Origin: Heterobilharzia americana
Lineage: Eukaryota; Platyhelminthes; Trematoda; Strigeidida; Schistosomatidae
Direction: 5' to 3'
NCBI GenBank assembly: GCA_944470555.2
Contig: OX104134.1
Span: 12,689,248-12,753,247 of the forward strand
DNA: 64,000 nucleotides
The notes beneath the pieces are model-generated. The model made no database searches. It was not told the DNA's origin and saw only the letters and a program-made list of their open reading frames with translations. The position numbers and the translations under genes were made by a program. This document shows positions 1 to 10,960 of this stretch, in pieces (the stretch's first letter is position 1; each line of letters begins with the position of its first letter).

Positions 1-109
1 ATCTCCCACCTTGTCAAAACTATTTGTCGCCAACATACTGGGTTAGGAACATGAAATTCAGGTCCATTAGAAGAGAGTATTGCTTAAATAAGGACCTCAT
101 TTAAATCGT

Positions 110-340
110 GGTATATATAGTGTGACCTAGTAGTGACCAATGAACGTACACAGTCGAGTTCTTCAAAAGGTCAGTCGCAGCCCGCATTTCTCAGAGATAA
201 CGTCTCTGACTATGATTGCGAATCTCAGACGTAACATCAGTTTTGTTGAGACCGTAGATTTTCATCACTGACAAGCGCCAACAGACATAAATATCTAAGC
301 TAAGCAGAGCTTCCTACCGATTACCTTCATCCAACTAACA
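110..340 (+). repeat. tRNA-like dispersed repeat (SINE-like), degenerate
   Basis: The stretch reads like a member of a family also seen at 22766-23215 and 58557-58860. All share a GGTCAATCGCGGCCC-like head, a tRNA-like A-box region, a CTCTGACTGT-like middle, a B-box-like 'TTCGAATCTCAGA' and a tail containing 'CCATCCAACTAACAT'. Here the A-box area is eroded and the B box reads 'GCGAATCTCAGACG'. Just upstream, 'GTGACCAATGAACGTAC' matches the end of the unit in the other loci, which suggests the family is often arranged as tandem units. Pol III transcription would follow from the boxes, but this copy looks inactive. Assignment to a named SINE family is not possible from sequence alone. Confidence 0.5.
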
Positions 341-844
341 TAATGCAACTATACTTTTCGGGAAATCTGTCATATCTCATGACTTATCTGAACACTGAAA
401 ACTACATACTCTTATTTGATAAGTAGTTTGAAGGCCATCGTAATATCAATCAGTTAAATACAAAATGCTCTCACAGAGATAGCGAAACAAATCAGTATAA
501 AACAATTTTAAAACGTTTATCGGTGAAATCTGCCAAACTTCACAATAGCATCCAAAGACGGGAATGAATCTGAAGCTTACGCAAGTATATGATGAACCAG
601 TCAATAAGTGGACAATTTTGCTGAAGATAACAAGTGCATACACTTATTCCATTCTAGTCAACTATGGGCCAAATAAAAAGTCTCCTTGAACTCAACAGTA
701 AGCTGGATGAAGAATCATCTGAACCTCACATGTATAGTTTCTTCATCTTAAAATCCTCAACTGAAAATAAAACTAATTTGCTTTCCAGTGTCTCACAATG
801 TAAGATAAGTACAAATGAACGTTCGATTATGTTGCAGTCCGTTT
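341..844. other. No recognisable feature
   Basis: AT-rich sequence with only short chance open frames. I see no RNA gene, repeat with a partner in the window, or conserved protein motif. Confidence 0.4.
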
Positions 845-985
845 GGTGGCTAGAACTGGGATCTAGGACGCACATTTCGTCCTATTTGGGACTAGTCAGG
901 CGTATGTACCTCCACCCAAGTGAATGACGTTGTTCCTACTGAGACTGGAACCGACTGCTCATCGCTCCAGACATCAGGAAGTCAT
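845..985 (-). repeat. Hammerhead SINE (Sm-alpha-like), relic A
   Basis: Read on the minus strand, this gives a tRNA-like remnant ('GGAGCGATGAGC...GGAACAACGTCATTCAC'), then a hammerhead module and the 'CTAGCCACC' end typical of the family. The hammerhead reads CTGACTA, stem II GTCC/GGAC, GAAA, then GUC. Stem II is perfect, but the base at core position G8 is T, and G8 is required for catalysis in hammerheads. The ribozyme is therefore probably dead. It lies head-to-head with relic B. Confidence 0.7.
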
Positions 986-1062
986 CCTCTAGGCCACTGT
1001 AGCACAAAAGTCGCTTCTTGTGAAACCGGTAGCAGTTGGTGCTTGGTACTTGGAATCCTCCG

Positions 1063-1232
1063 TGCCCCAGTAGCCTAGTGGATAACTCTATGGCGTTTGA
1101 AGCGATTGGTATCGGGTTGAAGCGTCAGTGGGAACGACATCCTTGACTGCAGTGCAGGTATATCCACCTAATGAGTCAGTCCCAAACAAGACGGAAGGTG
1201 CATCTTGGGTTCCACTAGTAACCATCAAGCAG
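1063..1232 (+). repeat. Hammerhead SINE (Sm-alpha-like), relic B
   Basis: The unit starts with a tRNA-like A box ('TAGCCTAGTGGATAACTC'), passes a B-box remnant ('GGTATCGGGTTGAAGCG') and the family string 'GGGAACGACATCC', then ends with a worn hammerhead (TAATGAGTC...GACGGAAGG) and a 'GGTTCCACTAGTAACCA' tail. The core is changed at several bases (CTGA becomes CTAA, GAAA becomes GGAA), so no cleavage activity is expected. The order of parts matches the copy at 43527-43690. Confidence 0.65.
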
Positions 1233-3323
1233 GTTTTAACAGAATGAAAACTCGAGTAGCGTCGATGTACTCACATAGGAGCCCATCTGCCAACAGAGGT
1301 TGAGCAATTTGACCCCGTATAGAAACCAGATATTACATGGATGTCCGATCATTTTTCTATGGTATGCAGAATATCTCTGTTAGTGATTATGAAAGAATGT
1401 ATTTTGCCTTATATGCACTTCATATCATTAGGAGGACTGGCCGAACACAAAAATGGTTGCACACAGCAGGGTTCATTGCATTATAACTCAGAGCTGGGCT
1501 TTGTGTGCAAACCAGAACTGTTATCTTTAATATATGACTTTAAGATTTAAGGAAATATATGCTGGTGAACTACACAAATAGCTAGACGGCAATCAACTAG
1601 CCAACAGGCACTTCCTGTTCATTCAAATTTTAGTTTTGCTGACTACTATCTCTTACAAAGCCCCATTAGAAGACAATATAATCTTCAATATTCAACACTT
1701 TGTAATTAATGTTTGGCTGTGTTTTTCGCTTGAATACCAGTATGCACTGATAACACGAAAATTTATACACTCTCATTGACAACTATTTTTTGTGTGATAG
1801 CTAAAGGAAAAAAGATATAGTACCAGTGTCGCAATCAAAGAAGGTATGATTTGGCAAATAAACATCTTAGTTTAACTTCAGTAGTTTTCAGCTTATGTTA
1901 CATTCAGCAGAAACCTAGTCGAAGGCAATACTCATACACCTTGAAACAAATTTTTGTTTTTGTTTACTTACAACTTCTCACATAGTTATCATTATGGCTT
2001 TTTAAAGCTAAGTATTTGCTGAAGGTTGGCATAATTATAACCTACTTGAGGAATATACTCACCAATTTTGTTTGTAGTATTCATTGCTGTAGTCATTTGT
2101 CCAACAAGTAGTTATACTGTGATTGCACTGCATTTCAATAATCAAAGATTCTTTACATTGACCATCATGTGTGATGTATGCTAATAGTATTGTACAACAC
2201 AAATTCATAGTTGAGTCAATTTTAGTCGGAAGCAAAATCGATAGTGATAACAACGTTATCAGTTGTCTAGTTGGTCTTTCTAACGAAATCATACAATGCT
2301 AAAAATGAAGTGGATGCACGTGAATGTTATGGTATGCAATGTGAATCCAGCTTTCATTCATTTAATTAACAAATAATAGAAATAACACACTGACATTTTG
2401 AGAAGAAATTTAGCTATCAACATCTCTCAACCTGTATAAGTGAATAAATAAGCATCTAACTCATCTTACTATTATCCCGTTAATGAAGCAAGAGACGAAT
2501 TAAAAACTGACTTCATTTATTTTACTTGATGGTATCACTAATGGCCTATTCTGAGTACCAGAAGAATAAATCATGATGTTTGAGAATTGACTGTCAAACA
2601 ACGAGCTTATTGATATTCTTGAGCGTATTTGAACACAAATTCTACACTATATTACCGTTTGGTAAAAGAGAATAAGTCATGACAGAATAGCAGGTATGTC
2701 CCTGTGGAATAGGCCATGGCAAATTATTCTTAGAATAACTGATGAGGAATCCTGCACACAAGTAGTCTACCTTAATAATTAAGTGGACTTTGATTCAATC
2801 CATCATATTCTTATGCCTCCAGGGAAAATAATCTTGTTGATGATGGCATTTTGTTTTCGGCATCTCCACTTTGATATACCATTGTCTAAAATACAGGTAG
2901 GTGAGTAAATTGAAAAATAGTAATTGAAATTTACCTCTTCCGCCTTCAGTACTTCGTGATTCACAAAGCAGCAGAGAAATAAGAAGAAAGACGGTGACCT
3001 GCGGCAAAGAGAAAGAATTTTCATGCGATTAAAAGTATTGAATGTATCCTAATTATTCCAGTACACACCAACACCTCAACCCCAATAACTACAAAGCAGC
3101 TGATAACTAAGTATATCACTTCCTGCTTACTAGACTGTCTCTTAGAAGCAGCCTACATTTTTTATCTCTTACAAGCCACAGCGCCATACAAACTACCAGC
3201 ATGGGACACTTTCTTTGTCTCGATATTTTAATAAGATGAAATGAGTAACAGAAAAACAGTTCAGAGAAGACACTCCTCCGTGAGAAGACGTGACTTCAGA
3301 TAGGTGATGAAGAAACTTAAAGA
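1233..3323. other. Unrecognised AT-rich tract
   Basis: No gene model or repeat with a second copy in the window was found, apart from 'CATCTGCCAACAGAGGTTGAGCAATTTG' near 1290, which resembles a string near 16690. One minus-strand exon-like frame (2935-3024) is described separately among the findings. Confidence 0.35.
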
Positions 3324-5114
3324 AGAAGTGAAGGATGAGTGTGATGTCAGCAACTAGGCAATTCGACCATCAAAAAAGCGTGAGTGAGAATGCCACATTC
3401 ATATACAGAGATCCATACTCTCTACTTCGACAACCACAACCACAATAAATGTAATGGAGGGGAAATAGTACCGATGTTGGTCGGTTGTTCGCCAGTCTGT
3501 GAACCAACTTCAATGAAGAGATTTCCGAGATCGGTGTGTCAGCTTGTTCGAGTTGTCCAATTATCTCACTTCAAATCAAATAGATATACTCATAACCACC
3601 ATTCTTCTCAACACTTTCGGAAACGATGTGCACTATCCATCGATACGCCTATCACGAAGTGATCGAGGAAATTGACAATCATGCAGTGAACTGACCAGAT
3701 ATGATATCTCACCTTCCATGTTGTCTGAAAACAATGGACGATCAAATGAAACGGGTCTCAGCATTATTACGTATAGTGCTTTCGTTTTGGGAGTTCGAGT
3801 TGCTTCTCCTCACAATATCAGCAGAAGTGATGGTTATTTCTGTGAGGTATTGTATGTTGTGAACTCCGTCGAATTGTGATTGGTAGTTGTTATTGATCAC
3901 TCCCGTTTGTGGATGCATAGCCTCATCTTTTTCGAATGTTGTGGTTATAAAATCTATGTATTTGAGCTGTATAAATAAACTACTTTCTTCACCGACTTGG
4001 ATCGAGTTATGGAAGCTTTTCAAGTGTGTGTCGCATTTCTTTTTTCTGTAAATTAAGGTATTCGAACTTCTACAACATCTCCTGGTAACTTCCATTTAGT
4101 TTCTTTTGATCCTGTCAAGTTCCTTGGCAATATTAATTGCCAACTATTGTGAAAATACTGTGTGTAGCAAGCCATACAATTTGCTAATAGCCGACATTCT
4201 AAAGTTCCAGCCATCAGCCGTTGTTATCCCAGCGTAAATAATACTGTGTCCAACCAAGGCTATTCTCCACTTATAACAGTCGCATCTCACACTCAAAACT
4301 CAACTACACACTAATTCCTCCACTCATTAGTGATAAAACTGCAGCACTCGGGCATTTTAGTCGTTGTTAAATGCATGGTTAACAGATGATTGATCAGGTT
4401 TGAAAATCCGTGTGCGACTGGTTTCAAAGGTACTTTATTGACAAGAAGTGAGGATAAAAGCTTCGTCATACGAGTACTGGAAAAGCAACCATTGGTACCA
4501 TCACTAGAGCATCTAGGTACCCGTCTTGAAGAAAATTTCCTTTTATTCTGTTGGACACAATCTTAGAATGACAAAAAGAGAAATAGACATGGTAAGCACA
4601 CTGAAGAGGTGCTTACATCAGAGCCCCAACTTATCGATGGAAGAGAAACAGACCAAGAAGAAATATATATTCGTAGACCTACCAGAGAAAATTACTTGCC
4701 ATCAACACAGAAACCACCACAACACCTGAGAGAACATATTATCTTTTGGAAGCACAAGTTTCAGAGGTTGAATTTATAAATACCTATTACTAGGTGTATT
4801 GCTTTTTTGGTTTCCTTATATAGAAGACCTTTCACAGTAGTTATGAAAGGATAGTAAACTGTCCTAGGGACCGTTTTACCTATTCTTTACCCGGAGAACC
4901 TTAGGATTAGTAGTAGTTGTAGTAGTACTCAGTCATTTTTATTAGCCACAACTGAGTAAGAATACTATTAGAAACAATCTCAACTTCTTTGATGTATGCC
5001 GTAGCATCTTTGCTATCAATTATGTCTTGTTGGAAGTGGGCATCGAGGCAATCGATCTTTATTTTTTGAAGGGTATTTCGACTCTTTATGCAGATGCCTA
5101 GCTGTAGTCAATGT
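3324..5114. repeat. Duplicated block, copy 1 (1,791 bp)
   Basis: This block recurs at 13353-15143 at a constant offset of 10,029 bp. Three open frames in each copy have identical translations at the same offset, and spot comparison across the block shows identity apart from one base near the left edge (3333 G versus 13362 A). Flanks differ on both sides. The content is not recognisable: there is no transposase, RT or RNA motif. A 117-codon minus-strand frame (3742-4095) has no family resemblance. A short AGT-rich stretch lies near 4912-4930. I see neither terminal repeats nor target-site duplications, so it may be a segmental duplication, an unknown non-autonomous element, or an assembly artefact. 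Confidence 0.9.
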
Positions 5115-7870
5115 GCTAGTCTATCATATTAAACCAACCTGATTTCATGAGTTATCCTATAAATATGCGGGATATGCACAAGCTCTTCTGTATACCATTG
5201 TTTGCATTTTGAAAGGCAATCTAATGCAGCCTTGCAACCGCGATAGACTTTTTCCTCAGTAACCAATAGTTTCCCTCTTAGGTAAACTCCTGTAAGTGGG
5301 TGAGGAAAGATCTTGTTTGATTATGAAACCACCTAAAGAGTAACTAATTCTGGCTGATGTCTTTCAAGTCTCTACAATCTATTTTGTTTATTAGTGGTCA
5401 TTTTCACACTCTATTCGTCTACTACTTTGTGTGTATAAACTGAGGATGGATCATAGCTCAAAGCGAGCTTCTTAAACCTGAGGTAACCGGCATATTTAGA
5501 TGCCAGAAGCTTCTGAGATTGAGCTACTGTGCTAACCATTATGACTTAGTGAAATGATGGCTGTAAGTAGGCCTTCAGAGTTCAGGCCTCTATTCTGAAC
5601 GATGGTGTAGAAGTAGGCTTCATGTGTGTCATTTACTGAGTCATGCCACATTTCAAAGCCTGTTAATATCCACGAATCTGCCTTCTTTAACCTCATAGCA
5701 CATTCTGAGGCTTGAGAACTACGCAATCTACTTGTCATCCCATGGCTTATGAAAGTAAATCGAACGATATCAGGTTATCAGAAAGTTTGCCTAAGTACTT
5801 TAAAACACCTCAAGGTATCAGTGGTTTGGCTTGCTCAGTGTTTGTCTTAGTCTTCCGCTATTTTACAGCCCAGCTGCAAGTGAAGCTGACTTGTGATAGT
5901 CAAATTGCTTCTTAATCCAGATCGTAAGAGACAGAGTTCCTTTTGAAGATAATGCTTATCTGCAAGTGTGATCCCGTTACTCGTATATGCTAGGAAGTAA
6001 ATCTCCACGCCACGTATCTGAATTTTAATCTATGGGTTACATAATTTTACAGCTTCATCCATCTTCATTATGAATATTTAAGGGTATAGGGTCTTTTCTG
6101 ATAGACGTCTCTTTGACATCGAAGGTCTTACAACTGATATTAAATTAAAGGCTTTCCGAACAGTGATGCACATGGTTGATAATATTCTGTCACCATGACC
6201 ATGACTTAAAACAGTGTACAAGGTCATGATGACTTTATATAATCTATTCCTTCGTAGGAATGCCAAGTGGGCAGTACCTGCTAAAAGTTCTGTAACCTAC
6301 CTTATAGCAAATACTTTTTTAAACACTGAACCATTATTGAGGAGACCTGCATCCATTTCTAGTCACCATGTTCAGTCGGGCTAACCTTCTTATGCATAGC
6401 GGTTATCCAGTGTCGCTACTACGTTAAAGAGGTGTGTCACGTAATCTACCCCATCGAGTCTCAGTCCCCTTGGTTTCACCTAATAATTACCTACTAGCAT
6501 CTTATTCATTCCTGAATTTACATCTTCACTCACAACTAGACGAAGGAAGTGCCAATTTCCAGTTGATTTTGGCGTTATCTGCCTGTCATCTGGGTCACAG
6601 TTTTGATGAAACATCAGAGGGAGGGATCCAACCTTAGTAGGCTTCCCTTCAATCCTTAGATGAAACATCTCTTTTGGTTTCCTTCTCTGACTCCTTATGT
6701 TTCTTCTGGGCATCGTCGTAGCTGAGAATTGTAAACGTCTCAGCAAGCCATTCTGCTGATACTTACCTTTTATTACGATTTCATTGGACACCATGCTTGC
6801 TGATATCTGGGCCTCTCTTATGTTACAAGAGTTCTCGTAAATTATGTGGTTTTCCCAAATATCCCTCACTTACCTTCGACCAAATATCTGCCATTATTTC
6901 CCCTTACATGGAACTTTTTAGCATGGACCTTAACCAATTAATAAGACCTTTAAGATCCAATTGTTGCCACAGGTTTCTCGCTGACTCAAGTGTAAGACGA
7001 TCACTTTAACAGTTCCTATTGCGTTGTTTACTTCTTCTACATAATATCAAACAAGGCCTTCATAGATGCCGTTGGAGGGAGCTGTATCTTCCTCGGGAGC
7101 CTAATCGCCATCAAGGCTGCCGTTTCAGTGAGCTTCTTGTTGCTTAGCTTACTTGGATACGCCTTTTACTAATTCTACCCAAAAATTTGTTCGTAATAAG
7201 GTCTTAAAACAGTAGCTACAGTAACAAATAGCTGACTTGCTTCTATATGCCATCATCGCATGGGTCCATATTGGTTCCCAAATTTCCAGCTGGTCAACAT
7301 AGTCCTTCTCTTTCTGAAGTACGTTCATGCTAAGGTAAAGAATACTGGAAGTAGGTAGTTTGAAAAACAGTGAAATACTAGACTTAGAGCGATTTATTAA
7401 GCACAAAGCAATCTACTTTGATTACACCTAACATTCATCTGTAGATAAATACTGTCCCATCACCCTTGGCAGATTTCGCAACATAGTGTTACGAGAGTAC
7501 CATCAGGCACGAAAGAGGATAAGCATTATCATGACATTGAATTTGTAACCCGTACATATGGTACGGGAGAACATCCCGGCCGCCTTAGCGTTAGATTTGC
7601 ATATGCTGCTCTGACCTTTATTCCACTTGATTCAATTTACCTACTTTGAAATTTGAGTGCTAGGTGATAGCCACTGATGGTGACTTGGCCAACAGTCAAG
7701 AATACTGCTTAACAGTGAGAAGCAAATCAATGTCTACTGTCATGCAATTAACACAGACTAGTAATGTATTTATATAGGTGTGGAAGGTAATGCAACCCAT
7801 CGTCACTTAATACCGAGGTCATCATATAACATCGAGTAAACCATTCAAACTTAATGGGATCGTTAGCCGG
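5115..7870. other. Unrecognised tract with unassigned open frames
   Basis: The longest open frame is on the minus strand at 6480-6869 (129 codons). Other short frames occur on both strands between 5532 and 7406. None shows a motif I can name, and none continues across likely splice sites in a convincing way. The region could hold an old element eroded beyond recognition. Confidence 0.3.
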
Positions 7871-8060
7871 GTTTTGAAGGACCTTTCCAAGTTTTCCAGG
7901 TAGACCAAACGTCACTGACCGTGAGGATGACTTCTAATTAGGCTAATAAGTCCCGGGTACCTACTATTACCTCCTTAGGCGGGATGGCAACGAGTGTCAG
8001 ACCTGCGTTGTCCCTGATAGACTGACTGTACCTCTCACTCATCACACAACTAATGAGTCA
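7871..8060 (+). repeat. Dispersed repeat, family R, copy 1
   Basis: It aligns by eye with 12565-12790. Shared strings include 'GACCAAACGTC', 'ATGACTTCTAATTAGG' / 'ACGGCTTCTAGTTAGG', 'ACCTCCTTAGC' and 'CTCTCACTCATCAC'. The second copy has about 35 extra bases in the middle. No coding capacity is seen and the family is not identified. Confidence 0.6.
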
Positions 8061-8763
8061 ATTGGCGACTGCGCCTGAAGAACCAGTGCACAGCCTTCAG
8101 GGATGGTACAAGCTTCTTCACTTTAAGTGTTTGATAGTGGCCAAGTTAGATGAGACGCTTGGTTGCATTCAGAAAGTCATAGTTGTTCCCTTCAAGAACT
8201 TTATATTTCTGTGTTAAAAAAGCACATTTTTGATCGTCCTCTCAGGTTCAGTGTAATTTTATTGCTGTTACACATGATAAGAGTATCTATCACCTATAAA
8301 AATTTGTTTTGGTTGAAAATTATCGATTGTCTTACTTCGGCAACTGATAGAACTGGGAGAAGTTATAGTAGCTTTTCAAGCTTCTAAATATCGATATCAA
8401 TCCATCTCAAACGAATTAATTTCGATCATAAGAAGCATTCTCTTCACCTACCTATTTGGCTGTTTTTTGATACATCTTGAGTAGGGTTTTAAGTATACCA
8501 AAATATTTATCATACGTTTCCCTAGAACTTCACTGCAAACAGACATTCACAGAGGTCAAATACTGCATGGAAGGTTATCCAGTTTTAAGGATGGTTGGGT
8601 ATAATCTTCAGAAAGATATTTATTTCGACTTATCACTTGTTAGTAGCGGATCGGAGGAAGCATCTGCTACTGTGACGAGATTCTATCCCATCAAAAAAGA
8701 CCCTCAGCAAAAAGCAGTTCTCTGTACGGAAATGATAGCTCTAGCTGTTCCCCGGGTATTGTT

Positions 8764-8765
<2 letters not shown>
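8061..8765. other. No recognisable feature
   Basis: Sequence between a dispersed repeat and a TA microsatellite. Short open frames end in, or run through, the microsatellite and have no family resemblance. Confidence 0.35.

Positions 8766-8833
<68 letters not shown>
8766..8833. repeat. (TA)n microsatellite
   Basis: An uninterrupted run of about 34 TA units. It creates open frames of alternating Ile-Tyr on both strands that should not be read as genes. Confidence 0.98.
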
Positions 8834-8837
<4 letters not shown>

Positions 8838-9699
8838 CAGTATGCGGAGAGTCTAACGCACAAACAAGCAATAAGTTAAGGTTGAGAAACTCAAGTGATA
8901 ACATGAGGATTAATCTAATTTCTACAAAATTAAATTCGATTATGTGAAAATGAAGAAATTAGACATTTCACTAAAGAAATCGAATACTAAACTTTGTATG
9001 TGAAGTATTCACATTCTATTAAAATCAAGTCTGCATTTCTTCACGTATGTTATAGTTGATGGCGACAAGTAAAAGGTTCAACTTAGAAACCGAGTACGGA
9101 TTTACGCACTAGACATGAGATGGTTACTCAGACCTTAGTAGGTGGTGAAAGGTTTGAGCCACTAACCCATTAGTTGAAAGTGGAATCTCTTGACTACTAA
9201 GTAACCAAAGCTCAATCGATGGGAAGTAGCTTCATCTATGACCTTCATGACTCATATTTAATTGTTTTTCTTAATCTCACATGATATACAACACAGAAAA
9301 AAATAAAATAACCCCGCCAGCTATTAACTCCAGTGTATCTATCAGGTGGTTTGAGAGGAGCTCAGTGACCAAACGCTGGTTCCCATCATTTTCCCCAAAG
9401 TACTGAGTCCCCTACATGTCAGACTGAAAATTGATAATGTGTCTCTTTTCACTCCCATCCAGCAGCATAATGGTAGGGAAGTAACCACAAAGCCTAAACG
9501 TCTTGTTCCACACTCTGTGAGAAGTTTTGGCATGTGATTACAAAGTGCCTCATTGTCTCATTAACAATGAATTCAGAGTCTTTAAATCTCTCAACGTACT
9601 CCAAAAATGAGCTAAAATTCCTTCAAAATTCAACAAGGTATACAGTTGTGATGAATCATCATCGTCATCAAAATCAGCATAGGACTAGGCATTACTGCG
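8834..9699. other. No recognisable feature
   Basis: No repeat partner, RNA gene or protein motif seen. It lies just downstream (in transcription sense) of the minus-strand SR2-like element and may include eroded 3' sequence of it. Confidence 0.3.
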
Positions 9700-10960
9700 T
9701 GATGGTCTAATTTGCCACACCTCATATCAGCACATCAAGTAACAAGGTAATAAAATGGAAGCTCAAGAAGGGAAGAAAATCTGTCGAAGTAAGTAGGAGT
9801 AGAAAGTAGTAAAAGAGAGGAAGAGGGAATGAGAAAATAATGAGATTAAGTACAGCGGTTAAGATGAGGATAATGTGTGCATACATTTGTATCAGTGACA
9901 TAGGTTTTGATCCATATCGCTTAGAGTCTCCAGCCACTCACTTTTCTCCTCCCATAAACCCCAACCAGCTTGTCTGCATCGCGCTTCATGTCTGAAACGA
10001 ACAGTCAAAGATTTTATGTATTGATGACATGTTTTAGTTGGACCGTCAAGAGCTTTTTTACAGCCTGAACCTACTTCGCCCAACATTTTGCAATTAGTCA
10101 AACGGTAGCTAGGCATACGTATTACATGTCCCAGCCATCTCAACCGATGAAACCATATGCCTTTATTAACTGAATTTCTTCTCCTCCGTAAAAATATACA
10201 GCCGACTTCAACAGCGGGCCTATGCAATGAAGTCAGCGGTAGTCAAACACCTGAAGCTTTACCATGTCTCCTACCTTCAGTGGCCGTTTCCCAGCCACAC
10301 AGTAGAACACAGAAGACTGGAGCACAGTACAGTTAACCCTTAATAGACAATCAGATATCGTTGCGACGCCACAGATGGCGTAAGTCGGCGAAAGCCAACC
10401 GAGGCTTTTGTATCCGTGAGATACCGTTGGCCACTGAGCCACTAGTGCTGATCCAACTCCTCAGGTAAGTGAAGTCTTCAACATACTCAACAACTTCACT
10501 CTGTTGTTAGCTGAGGTACCGTTTAAGACCAGTACTAGAGCAACAATTTGCATTTAGGTGGTGCGAAAAGCATCTCAGACATTCTAAAACTGCTTTCAAG
10601 GTGGCCAGAAGACTCCAAATCTTGTCAGCGTCTTCATCTAACAGATCTATGTCATATGTGTATTCTAGGTCTACCAAAAATTCCACTGTGATTAGGTTAA
10701 TCCTTATGTAGTCAGATGTCGATAATGAGACCTCCAAAAGAATGTCTATGATGAAACCAAATAAGAATGGAGAGAGTGAGTATCCTTGACGGACACCCCT
10801 CGACACACATAGCTCACCTGACATCTCATCATATGCTCTAACACACTCACAGGTGTTTAAGCAAAGAGTCTTTAATAGAGTGATGCACTTACTTGGTACA
10901 GCTTTCAATGAGAGACATTGCCATATGACTTCTCGATCGATGGAAGCTTCAGGAGAAACA
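9700..10960 (-). mobile_element. SR2-like RTE retrotransposon, 3' half, degenerate
   Basis: On the minus strand the broken frames give, in order, the middle of a reverse transcriptase and the C-terminal part of an RTE-clade polyprotein. At 10507-10908 there is 'GVRQGYSLSPFLF' (RT motif 4 region) followed by 'VDLEYTYDIDLL', where the catalytic YADD has decayed. At 10443-10500 'VEYVEDFTYL' follows in another frame. At 9892-10227 'LHRLRWLGHVIRMPSYRL' and 'WLETLSDMDQNL' mark the end of the protein. Beyond it is a purine-rich tract (9750-9850) that may be the 3' UTR. The order and wording resemble schistosome SR2. The endonuclease and the 5' RT are missing, so this is a 5'-truncated, inactive copy. 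Confidence 0.85.
9890..10908 (-). pseudogene. SR2-like reverse transcriptase remnant
   Basis: This is the coding part of the element: RT fingers/palm motif GVRQG...LSPFLF, the decayed catalytic loop (YTYDID for YADD), then a thumb/C-terminal region with the family's LRWLGHVxRMP signature. At least two frame changes separate the three pieces (10507-10908, 10233-10500, 9892-10227). An intact RTE protein would be roughly three times longer. The loss of one catalytic aspartate and the frameshifts make it non-functional. It would have acted in target-primed reverse transcription. Confidence 0.8.

Noticed and set aside
3742..4095. 117-codon minus-strand frame that occurs twice (also 13771-14124)
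   Set aside because: Its conservation is explained by the duplication of the whole block. It has no motif or family resemblance, and non-coding parts of the block are equally conserved.
6480..6869. 129-codon minus-strand open frame
   Set aside because: No recognisable motif, and a plus-strand frame overlaps it. Not enough to call a gene.
8477..8947. Open frames of 156 and 66 codons with long Ile-Tyr runs
   Set aside because: They run through the (TA)n microsatellite, which is open in both strands. No other support.
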